Source of the DNA: Persicaria tinctoria
Taxonomy: Eukaryota; Streptophyta; Magnoliopsida; Caryophyllales; Polygonaceae
Direction of reading: 5' to 3'
Assembly: GCA_037127255.1 (NCBI GenBank)
Contig: JBANSL010000010.1
Span: 29,778,620 to 29,842,619 of the forward strand
DNA: 64,000 bases
Position numbers and translations under genes: made by a program
Notes under the pieces: model-generated
The model's database searches: none
Seen by the model: only the letters and a program-made list of their open reading frames with translations
Told to the model about the DNA's origin: nothing
In this document: one piece after another, positions 43,438 to 55,249 of the stretch
Layout: each line of letters opens with the position of its first letter
Position numbering within the stretch: the stretch's first letter is position 1

Positions 43438-46400
43438 TGTAAAGACCGGGATATTTTATAACATTAAATTATTAAAATAGTGATTTATAATCATTCCGTT
43501 TTCTAAGATTTGAGAGGTTTGGAATTTCCGTTCTTAAGGTATTGATTTTATTCTAAATATTTCAAAACGAGTTACGGTATTATTTAGTTGAAAATTTAAA
43601 TTGTGTTATATCTCGCTTCCATATGCGAGATTTTTTTTATTAAACTCGGATTTAGAAATTTGAAAATCTTTTGAGCTGGGTCGGATAAGGTTAGAGAGGG
43701 ATCTCGAGGTAAATTTTAGGTAAATTGATTTTGAGTTTTGGGACCACACGTTCTTCCATCCCATTGTCTTATTCTTCCCCTTCACTACAATCGGAGCAGC
43801 AGCTCCAAAAACTCACCTCCACCAGCTCACCCTTTGTTTGTTTCCTGATGTAGCCCAACATCCACATCTCCACTCCCTACCTCTCCCATGCCATTTTCCC
43901 ATTTTTGGTCTATTGATTCAAAGTTTCAAACACAACCCACTCTCTCATCCTTTTGTCCTGCAGACAACACACACCTCAAGCCTATTTGTAATTGAGAATC
44001 TGCTCCCCTCTTTCCCTTGCTCCCTTGGTCAAACAACAACAAGTTCCCATTTCTTTTCATTAATTCCCAGAAGAAGAAAAAGGGGAGGAGTAGCTTTCCC
44101 CTTCAGCCATCACCACTCCCTCCGTTCTAATTCCACAACCCCGACCGAGCAGCCCAGGCGCCTCCCGAGTTCTCCCGAGCGCACCTCTCTGAGCACTCAC
44201 AAGTAGTAGCAACGCAGCAGGCAACACCAGCTCCACCCCCCTTCCCTCCGACGCCGACGAGCCGCCAGGGGAGCCCGAGGCGCCCGGGAGAAGCCCCCTA
44301 GAGCCACCGACCCCTCCCCCCCCTTCCGTCTCTGTTTTTCGAGGAGCCCAAGCCGTCTGCATCCTCCTCCTTCTCCGAGAAGCAGCAGTGCGAGCACCAC
44401 CCTCCTCTCCTACGACGTCCACGAGAGCCCGGAGCCGAGCACAGAGTGTCCCAGGGACCAAGACCTCCGGCGCCGAGCGCCAAACATCTGCATTTTCACC
44501 TGTTTCCGCTGCGCAAGGTCGCGTTATTGTTATCGTTTTCGATTTCTTCTAATTACCTCATAAAAGAGAACCTTTCACCTACTCCTCTCTTCCCCAAGGT
44601 CCAAAATGAAGATCCCCCTCAACGACGACGCCGAACCCAACCGATCGAGCCTTTTTCCGGCGAGTTGAAGTTTCTCGGTGAGCCTTCTTTTCTCCTCCTT
44701 TTATTGTCGCGCTTGTATCTTTTCGTGTGGGTTAGGGTCGGAATGTAGTGTCGATTCAGATGGGGCGTGGTGGAGTCGGAGGGAGTCGCCGGCAGGCCGG
44801 AATTCTTTCCCTTCCTTGTTCGGTTTCCGTCGCTGCGCCAGAATTTATCCTGGAGGCTTGAGGGAGACAAGCTTGTGGGACCCTACTCCTTCTTTCTTTC
44901 TATCCTTTGGGATTGGGCCTAATCTTTCGGGTATGGGCTGGCACTGGGTTGGATCCGGATCTGATTAGGGTGGTTTGGATTTCCGGGTTGGGCCTATTCA
45001 GATTGGGGAGTAAGATAGTTGGGTTGGGTTATTGATGAGGGTTTAAATTGTTATATGTTGATTTTATAAATATTATGTGTGTTATTTTGTTGTATTGATA
45101 TATAATCCGGTCTTTTGGAAATATTATGTTATGAAATTATGATTTACATTTAAGTTGTGTTAGAAATATTATTATTTGGAAAATGTTATTATATGGTGTA
45201 AAAAAAAATGTGATTTTGGGAATTTGAAATGAATTATTGGCTTTGGTTTATTAATGTAAATTGAAAAGAGAATCTAGCTATGGTGAAGTAATTTGGTTTG
45301 GTTGTTTTATAAATAAAGGTTATTAAAATAGAATTGTTTTGGTGATTTAATATAAGAATTTATTTATATAAAGATTTTGAAAATAAAATGCCGGAATTAT
45401 TTCTATAATATGATTTGGAGAGGTTAGTTCTAAGGTTTCCATGTTTAATGTCGGGATTTGACTAAGTGCGATTTCAAAAGAATTGTTTGGAAATGAGTTT
45501 AATTAACTTGAGATTTAAGAGTTTTGGAAAATATTGTTGGTAAGATTTATCGATGGGTTTGATTGGAAATGAAATGGGTTTAGATGATGTTGATCGTATC
45601 GGAAAGGTTTTGAAAAATAGTTTTACCGTCGATTGGTTTTAAAGGATATTGAGAACTCGGGTTCGTGTGTGTGATAATGTTGGTTCAGTAGCTTATAGAA
45701 ATGGCTTGATGATAGGTGTGTATTGCTTTTGGATTGCCTTGGACTTGCATTTGGGCCCTTGCTTGCGTTATCCTGCTGTTCTGCATCTTCATGTAAGTTC
45801 CCTAGGGGCTTACTCAGGTTGGACATTCACGCCTGTTGTTGCATTTTATGTTAGGTGTTGCATATGCATAAAAGCATGCCATGTAGTATCCTGTTTAGGC
45901 TGCACTTATTGAATGAGCATTTGCCTACTTTATGCGTTTGAAACAGAACGGCCGTTATCTGTGATAGTCCTAGAGTCTTTGCTAGGGTCATAGGGTAGCC
46001 CAGCCTCATCGGGTACCCTGAGTCAATCGAGTCATGAACTTCCTTATATTATGAGATGCCTTTGGGCTTTATTGTGGCGCGGGTTAGGCATGCGTGCCGC
46101 CCGATTATGATGGAATGCATTCACGAGCTGACCAGTCTTCGCCCTATCGGAAGGGGGTGGAGGTAGGAGAGGGATATGCCATTTGGCATTGTCTTGGGCC
46201 CTTTACAGTATTTCAGCACATTATTATGAGCTAGGAGCATGCTACTGTGTTTGACTTTCGTACTGCATTAGAGCATCTTTATTAGGTATAGCACATACTA
46301 TGTGGCCTCAGCGAGGACTGCCGGTCTCGCATGAGTGGCTCGATCTGACTCCTTTCCCCGTTCTTCTTTTAAAGGTATTCTCTGCAGATTTGAGTGCTCG

Positions 46401-46751
46401 ATGTCTATATGACGGGGTTTCCTTTTGGCGAATCGAAGAATCTGGCTAATATCCTAATTTAGTAAAATGGTAATTACACACTCATGATTTGGTTTTGACC
46501 GGTTCTGTCGTGACACTTGTATCTTTACTTTGCTTTCGCCTTACTTCCGTTTGAAATGGATTCCTCGACATAGTCTTAGGACAGGTTAAGGGTACCCAAC
46601 GACCCTTCGATGTTTTTAGGGTTTGAAATCCCTCTTTCTACTAATCTTAAAATGAGTTTGAAACCTCGACCCGTACCTGGATTGCAAGATCCGGACAAGG
46701 GGTTTCATCCCTTGAAACGTAACCCGGAAATCATAATTCTGGGCCGTTACA
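43438..46751 (+). repeat. 5' LTR of the LARD (3,314 bp)
   Basis: It contains an AT-rich start, a CpG- and C-rich block (44120-44700), a T/G-rich middle and the terminal motif GGGCCGTTACA. Overlapping open frames in the GC-rich block, such as minus 44461-44060, recur in the other LTR only because the LTRs are duplicates. They look like composition artefacts. Promoter function of the GC-rich block is possible. Confidence 0.93.
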
Positions 46752-49700
46752 AAGATGGTATCAGAGCTTAGGTTGTGCAATTCCGGTACGGAAGGGTCGA
46801 GTGTATGTTTTGGAAAACCGCCCATGAATTTCAAAGGATTTGAAAGGATTTTAAGAAGGGCAAAATGAACTTAAGATGTCTAACAGAAACTGGACTAATT
46901 AATGAACTTGACTTGTAATAAAAGAGGAAAACCGACCCAACGGGGATACGAATGGGTAGTAAAGGCGTTAGACCACCCCTATTGGGTGTAATTGGGAACG
47001 GTAGGCAAAATAACAGCTTGTTCTTTACCGATGGGTTGGGAAACTCCAAGGAGATCATTATGAGTGTTATTAACTGATTCTATGCTAAGTTCTGATTGAT
47101 ATACCTAACAATTAAATGTGTGTTGACTGATCTGTGCAAACGGGATAGTGGAAGTATCCTTGTTTCTTTGTGGTCAAGCCCAGCTTGTGTGGGAAAATTC
47201 CCTTCCACTATGTTAACCCCTTCACGACTCTATATAGCCTTTCCCTGGATGTCAGTGTCTTTCACGGGGAATTGGGTTGGTAACCGCATTGTGTCGGGAA
47301 TAATGGTTGGATATGAAGATTGTGTGAGTGAATATTGGAAGGCAGTTCTTGATGTCATTTTGAGTCAAAAGTAAGGTGCTTCTGAGGTTGTCTTCTCAAT
47401 CCTTATGATTATCAACCAGTGTCTCCTTGCCATAAAGAGTCCTACCAGAGTCCCACGGGAAAGAGAGGTAATGAGTCGGTTGGGAAAAGTCAACGATTAC
47501 CCTTAGGGATCTCTGTCCGGTTGTAATAGTGGCTCCCTTTGAATTGCATGACATAATTTTGAAATCTTTGGCATGTACCTTGCGAATGACCGTTAGTAAA
47601 AGCTGCCCATGTTGTTGCATGTATGATTAGTCACACTGCTTAGATCTCGTATTATACCTTACTCTCTGTCATGATTATATGTTGTCATGGCATGCTTACT
47701 TGATGGAATGGAAGCATGAGACACATGATATGAATCTATATGGTTGTTGCTTTCCCCTGAAATTGGTGCATGATAGTGTGATTAACTGTTTTTTATATGA
47801 ATGCGCGTAAATAATCTCATTAGCATGCTAACTGACAAGGCCTTGATGATTATCATACCTTTTGTGACAAAAATTTATAGCATGCTCGTCTAATTGTATT
47901 CATGAGGTAGACTATTGTTGGTTATTCTTCAATAAATGTTATCGTGTGTTACTTGCGTTGAGTGGAGAATAGGTTGTTATAATTGAGTCTTGAAAGATGC
48001 ATCTTTTATCCCAGTATGTGTTGATTTGAAATCCTCTCCCCGTACTTAGTCACATTGCCCGTTACTTAGACTTGTATTATACCTCACTGCATTTTCTCCC
48101 ATGCGTCTATAACATTGGAATGTGATTGATTGAGCTCTTGCATATGGTCATGTAATCAATTAAAGACATGTATGTATCGTATGTATATTGAGCCATTAGT
48201 ATCGTGTAAGACCCTTGGTTGTGATTGGTGCGAGTTTATACCTTACCTACCTTATTACTGATTTTCTCTTGAACTAGGTCCCTGATAGTGTGATTCTCCT
48301 CTTTCATATTATCTTAGGTGTTTTACTCATGATTAGACTAATGTTCAATTCGATAAGCGACTTGACTTTCGTGATGGTTATCTTAGCATGCTTACATGTT
48401 GTCGCTCAGTAGTGTTTCTCTATTGCTCCATGATATCCTCTTATGCTAGTATACATGTATGACTTGGCACGTCGCATAATCACACACCACGCTTATCATG
48501 TCTTCAGATACGTAGGACACATGAATGTTAGAATGAATCTAGTCGAGTTATCTTGATTACGTGCATGTTCAATATGTGCCAGTAGTGTTCTGTATGGCTT
48601 AATTATGATTCCCAATATGACTCGCTAAATGATCACGTGTTGTACTTGTTCTATGATGTGATGACTATTGTACCATATATGTGATCTATGATGGTTCGTT
48701 CCTAGTATGACTATAATCTATCGCCCTTGATGTCCTTCTTATTACTTTTGATAATGCCTCGTGCTTCGTAAATATCATGATGAACACCTTTTAACGGCTC
48801 ATGATTATGCTTGTATCACGATATGTATCTCTAGAATTATGTAGGACCTGTGCTTTCTAAATGTATCTCGTCATATGATTACGTGTCATACTTGACCTGT
48901 TATATGATCATTGTGTTAGATGAGATAGTTACCATGTTACTCTTATATGTTCTCGTATGATGCATACACCAAGCTCGTGCATTGTTCATATATGTGACAA
49001 TTGTGATACCCATTAAATCTTGCATATCTTGCTTAAGTTGCTAGGCATATCGGCTTTCATGGGATAATAGACTGCTATCTTGTCTCGCATGCATCCGTGT
49101 AGCACTCGAATATGTCTTTTGGAATGAATACGTATGTCGTCCTCTTTGATATAGGTACATGTTAGAGTGGATTAATATGATTGATATGACCCATGGTGAA
49201 TTTGTGTCTGCTTGCCACAATTGCAACCTAATAGACTTTCATAAGGGCGTCGTTGTTATTCTCGGGTTGAAGTTTTGTCCCTGGTTATCGTCTTTAGTTG
49301 TGGTCCGTGGTTGTCCCCGAAAGGAATTTGGGTCGTCTTCTCTTGTCACTCCCCTATCTCCACTAACTTGAACTCCTACGCGATAAGTTGGACGAGAGGC
49401 CGCATGAAAAAGGAAATAAGAAGTTAGGTAGCGATAGAGCAGCGTAGAGGAAGCGTGGGCCCATAACCCACAGGCCTCAGGATCAACAATGTCGACAGGA
49501 CGAGCACGTTCTCAGAATCGCGGTTACCGAGTACAATAGGACTTGTAGGCGGGAGTGTCCTCCGTTCTAATTTCTAACCCTTTTGAACTTGTTGACAATG
49601 ATATTGCACTAACTTGGCGATGAGATTTACGTGTTGATGTGCTGACTTGATGATGACTATTGCTTGATTGCATGTCGTTTACGATGATATGATTTGATGA

Positions 49701-51923
49701 CTTGTAGATCTCGTGTACCATGGTGTCTTGACGTGTTGCTACTCTAAGTTGCTAAGCGTGATTTGAATTCCTTTGCTTGTAAAATGTGAACTGCATATGC
49801 TAAGAAGCCTGAATTGTATCTGATAAGGTTATAGTGCAACATGTTAGCTTGACTTCATTACGTTCATATATGATGTTTGCAATGATTATTGAGCTTGATG
49901 ATAAACTGAGACTTGTTGAACCCATGATGTTATGTTTATAAATGCTAGTTAACATGATGTAGACCTTATGTTTGATGATTTTCATAATTGCTTCTTCCTT
50001 AAACCTGTGGGTGAGGTCATTTGGTAGCGTGGTTGGAGAGTGGTGAAAGAGTTTTGGGGCGGTGATTGAGAAATTTTCTAGAGAAGGTGTGACTAACGGG
50101 GCATGATACTTGTGATACCTTGGGAAGTGGGGAAAGTGTAAGGAATGACCTTAAGAGAATTGAAGATATAGTATGAGAGGGTGCTTGACTGTGATGTTAG
50201 AGGTAGGAGTTGGATTCTTAGAGGTGGATGGTGTGTGTGAGTGTTTGTTGGAATGAGGGCGAGATTGAGCATTGGGATGAATTGGGATCTCCTTAGGGAA
50301 TTTTGTCTAAGTTGATGTTGGTGAGTCTAGAAGATGATTGGTCTTGGCTTGAGAGTGGAGATGAGCGAGTGGGGATTGTGTTTTATTTTGACTAGTATGA
50401 TGCACATATCTTCTTGATTATGTGATTATTAAAATGTACTGACACGATGTTAGATAGCAACCATGAGGAACGTGATATAGACTGATATTACATGTTTTTA
50501 TGCAAATACTGAAATCTAATTGGTAGTGACTAGTGTTATCATGATATATTGAAGCATTACTACCATGTTATGCGTTTTAGAAGCATGTTACGATGTGTTA
50601 TATGAATCATGAGATAATGAGATGTTTCTATGTGAAAACATGATATTAAATTATGAGGTGATAAAGCATGACATTATGTTATATGATCGTTAAGCATGAT
50701 TGTGGGTATTTTATATGATGAGTACGACTTTGAGGATGAACATGACTTGTATATATGAGGTAAGGATGCGTGATTTCTAAATGATTGCCATTTGGCATTG
50801 TGATGAGTCAAGATGATGTTTCGTGAATATGCTGACATTCGATGACTGATATACTGTTTGACTTCCCTTTACGCAGAATAGAATTCGGATAGGTTGATAG
50901 GATGATTAGGTGAGTTATGTGTTCATTAAGAGAAAAACCCATGTTATGACTGGTTCTACTGGTGTTGCGATGAGAGATGCGATCGTGAGATTTGACTTGT
51001 AGTGGCGTACTGACTCCATGACACCTAACCTCTTTGATCTCTTGACATGTGTGCTTGCGTGATAAGTTGTGAGAATTCAATTATGCACTCGTGATGTGAT
51101 GTTGAGGTTTTGTTGTTGCTTTTGGCGTGTCTTGAAAGGATGGTATGATTTATGTTTTGAGAAAACATGTTATGTTGTTGAGATGTCGAATGGGTAAGAT
51201 TATCATGATTGATGTTGAGATTGCCATATTGAGTTGAGAAAACATGCTTTTGGCTGATGATGTTATGAGTTGATGAGTTGATTTACTTATGTGCATATTG
51301 AGTTGAGAATAATGAGAAAATAATTTTGGAACCTAGGAAGAGAATATGTGATTAGCCCTTAGAGGTGGATGATTCCACCTCCGAGCTTCTGAATTTGATT
51401 GATGGTTATGCGAGAAACTGAATTGGTGTAAAGTTGCTTGATTAAACATTGGATTTGAAGATTTGAACGATTTTGAAAATGATTAACTTAGATGTGTAGG
51501 AATAAATGTTACCGAGAATTTCAACGATTTCGAGACTAATCCTTTTCAATTACGGAATCCCTTTTGAAAATTTTTAACCCGGGCTTATATTATAACGTCT
51601 CACGAAGTAGATACAGGCATTTTATAGAGGCGCATATAGAATGCTTGCTAAGACCTAGTAGGGGCGCTATAGTTGCTTTCGAGTTATGATATAACCGAAA
51701 GGTCAAGGTAAGGGTGTGGTAGGGGCCCATATCGCATACTTGCTACGATCAATTGGTAATATTATGATCACGTCATGGGTATTGTGAAAACCTCATACGG
51801 GCCCTTATGAGGTGCTTACGGGGCCAATGACATGATCCTTGGACTCACCAATTTCAAACTTCATCCCCTTGTTTTAGAATGATTTTAGTCTCGAGGACGA
51901 GACTTGTTTTTAGAGGTGGATGA
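46752..51923 (+). other. Interior of the LARD, non-coding
   Basis: This starts with the primer-binding site (46756-46770). The plus strand is strongly T- and G-rich (words ATGAT, TTGATG, TGTTATG) and poor in C, especially from 48000 to 51500. The longest frames are about 90 codons and show no domain. No second set of repeats or nested element was recognised. Confidence 0.75.
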
Positions 51924-54900
51924 TGTAAAAACCGGGAAATTTTATAATATTAAATTATTAAAATAGTGATTTATAATCATTCCGTTTTCTAAGATTTGAG
52001 AGGTTTGGAATTTCCGTTCTTAAGGTATTGATTTTATTCTAAATACTTCAAAACGAGTTACGGTATTATTTAGTTGAAAATTTAAATTGTGTTATATCTC
52101 GCTTCCATATGCGAGATTTGTTTTTATTAAACTCGGATTTAGAAATTTGAAAATCTTTTGAGCTGGGTCGGATAAGGTTAGAGAGGGATCTCGAGGTAAA
52201 TTTTAGGTAAATTGATTTTGAGTTTTGGGACCACACGTTCTTCCATCCCATTGTCTTATTCTTCCCCTTCACTACAATCGGAGCAGCAGCTCCAAAAACT
52301 CACCTCCACCAGCTCACCCTTTGTTTGTTTCCTGATGTAGCCCAACATTCACATCTCCACTCCCTACCTCTCCCATGCCATTTTCCCATTTTTGGTCTAT
52401 TGATTCAAAGTTTCAAACACAACCCACTCTCTCATCCTTTTGTCCTGCAGACAACACACACCTCAAGCCTATTTGTAATTGAGAATCTGCTCCCCTCTTT
52501 CCCTTGCTCCCTTGGTCAAACAACAACAAGTTCCCATTTCTTTTCATTAATTCCCAGAAGAAGAAAAAGGGGAGGAGTAGCTTTCCCCTTCAGCCATCAC
52601 CACTCCCTCCGTTCTGATTCCACAGCCCCGACCGAGCAGCCCAGGCGCCTCCCGAGTTCTCCCGAGCGCACCTCTCTGAGAACTCACAAGTAGTAGCAAC
52701 GCAGCAGGCAACACCAACTCCACCCCCCTTCCCTCCGACACCGACGAGCCTCCAGGAGAGCCCGAGGCGCCCGGGAGAAGCCCCCGAAGCCACCGACCCC
52801 TCCCCCCCCCCCCCCCTTCCGTCTCTGTTTTTCGAGGAGCCCAAGCCGTCTGCATCCTCCTCCTTCTCCGAGCAGCAACAGCGCGAGCACCACCCTCCTC
52901 TCCTACGACGTCCACGAGAGCCCGGAGCCGAGCACAGAGTGTCCCAGGGACCAAGACCTCCGCCGCCGAGCGCCAAACATCTGCATTTTCACCTGTTTCC
53001 GCTGCGCAAGGTCGCGTTATTGTTCTCGTTTTCGATTTCTTCTAATTACCTCGTAAAAGAGAACCTTTCACCTACTCCTCTTTTCCCCAAGGTCCAAAAT
53101 GAAGACCCCCCTCAACGACGACGCCGAACCCAACCGATCGAGCATTTTTCCGGCGAGTTGAAGTTTCTCGGTGAGCCTTCTTTTCTCCTCCTTTTATCGT
53201 CGCGCTTGTATCCTTTCGTGTAGGTTAGGGTCGGAATGTAGTGTCGATTCAGATGGGGCATGGTGGAGTCGGAGGGAGTCACCGGCAGGCCGGAATTCTT
53301 TCCCTTCCTTGTTCGGTTTCCGTCGCTGCGCCAGAATTTGTCATGGAGGCTTGAGGGAGACAAGCTTGTGGGACCCTACTCCTTCTTTCTATCTATCCTT
53401 TGGGATTGGGTCTAATCTTTCGGGTATGGGCTGGCACTGGGTTGGATCCGGATCTGATTGGGGTGGTTTGGATTTCCGGGTTGGGCCTATTCAGATTGGG
53501 GAGTAAGAGAGTTGGGTTGGGTTATTAATGAGGGTTTAAATTGTTATATGTTGATTTTATAAATATTATGTGTGTTATTTTGTTGTATTGATATATAATC
53601 CGGTCTTTTGGAAATATTATGTTATGAAATTATGATTTACATTTAAGTTGTGTTAGAAATATTATTATTTGGAAAATGTTATTATATGGTGTAAAAAAAA
53701 ATGTGATTTTGGGAATTTGAAATGAATTATTGGCTTTGGTTTATTAATGTAAATTGAAAAGAGAATCTAGCTATGGTGAAGTAATTTGGTTTGGTTGTTT
53801 TATAAATAAAGGTTATTAAAATAGAATCGTTTTGGTGATTTAATATAAGAATTTATTTATATAAAGATTTTGAAAATAAAATGCCGGAATTATTTCTATA
53901 ATATGATTTGGAGAGGTTAGTTCTAAGGTTTCCATGTTTAATGTCGGGATTTGACTAAGTGCGATTTCAAAAGAATTGTTTGGAAATGAGTTTAATTAAC
54001 TTGAGATTTAAGAGTTTTGGAAAATATTGTTGGTAAGATTTATCGATGGGTTTGATTGGAAATGAAATGGGTTTAGATGATGTTGATCGTATCGGAAAGG
54101 TTTTGAAAAATAGTTTTACCGTCGATTGGTTTTAAAGGATATTGAGAACTCGGGTTCGTGTGTGTGATAATGTTGGTTCAGTAGCTTATAGAAATGGCTT
54201 GATGATAGGTGTGTATTGCTTTTGGATTGCCTTGGACTTGCATTTGGGCCCTAGCTTGCGTTATCCTACTGTTCTGCATCTTCAGGTAAGTTCCCTAGGG
54301 GCTTACTCAGGTTGGACATTCATGCCTGTTGTTGCATTTTATGTTAGGTGTTGCATATGCATAAAAGCATGCCATGTAGTATCCTGTTTAGGTTGCACTT
54401 ATTGAATGAGCATTTGCCTACTTTATGCGTTTGAAACAGAACGGCCGTTATCTGTGATAGTCCTAGAGTCTTTGCTAGGGTCATAGGGTAGCCCAGCCTA
54501 ATCGGGTACCCTGAGTCAATCGAGTCATGAACTTCCTTATATTATGAGATGCCTTTGGGCTTTATTGTGGCGCGGGTTAGGCATGCGTGCCGCCCGATTA
54601 TGATGGAATGCATTCACGAGCTGGCCAGTCTCCACCCTATCGGAAGGGGGTGGAGGTAGGAGAGGGATATGCCATTTGGCATTGTCTTGGGCCCTTTACA
54701 GTATTTCAGCACATTATTATGAGCTAGGAGCATGCTACTGTGTTTGACTTTCGTACTGCATTAGAGTATCTTTATTAGGTATAACACATACTATGTGGCC
54801 TCAGCGAGGACTGCCGGTCCCGCATGAGTGGCTCGATCTGACTCCTTTCCCCGTTCTTTTTTTAAAGGTATTCTCTGCATATTTGAGTGCTCGATGTCTA

Positions 54901-55244
54901 TATGACGGGGTTTCCTTTTGGCGAATCGAAGAATCTGGCTAATATCCTAATTTAGTAAAATGGTAATTACACACTCGTGATTTGATTTTGACCGGTTCTG
55001 TCGTGACACTTGTATCTTTACTTTGCTTTCGCCTTACTTCCGTTTGAAATGGATTCCGCGACATAGTCTTAGGACAGGTTAAGGGTACCTAACGGCCCTT
55101 CGATGTTCTTAGGGTTTGAAATCCCTCTTTCTACTAATCTTAAAATGAGTTTGAAACCTCGACCCGTACCTGGATTGCAAGATCCGAACAAGGGGTTTCA
55201 TCCCTTGAAACGTAACCCGGAAATCATAATTCTGGGCCGTTACA
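51924..55244 (+). repeat. 3' LTR of the LARD (3,321 bp)
   Basis: This is the direct repeat of 43438-46751 with scattered substitutions. A longer C-run (52803-52818) than in the left copy is the most visible length change. TATAC follows as target duplication. Confidence 0.93.
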
Positions 55245-55249
55245 TATAC

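Larger units (their letters stand above)
43438..55244 (+). mobile_element. Large non-autonomous LTR retrotransposon (LARD-like), 11.8 kb
   Basis: Two direct LTRs of 3.3 kb (43438-46751 and 51924-55244) both start TGTAAARACCGGG and end GGGCCGTTACA, with the 5-bp duplication TATAC at 43433-43437 and 55245-55249. The left LTR is followed by the initiator-Met tRNA binding site TGGTATCAGAGCTTA at 46756. A purine-rich tract TTTTTAGAGGTGGATGA precedes the right LTR. The 5.17-kb interior holds no gag, protease, RT, integrase or RNase H in any frame. Very long LTRs plus a non-coding interior define LARD elements, which borrow proteins from autonomous (usually Gypsy) partners. By eye the LTRs differ by a low percentage, so insertion is fairly recent. 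Confidence 0.93.

Noticed and set aside
44060..44461. Arg/Gly-rich minus frame (133 codons), and its twin at 52547-52954
   Set aside because: Both lie in the GC-rich block of the LARD LTRs. Their similarity is explained by LTR duplication, and indels shift the frames.
47096..47374. 92-codon plus frame in the LARD interior as a gag remnant
   Set aside because: No gag, zinc knuckle or other retroelement motif was seen.
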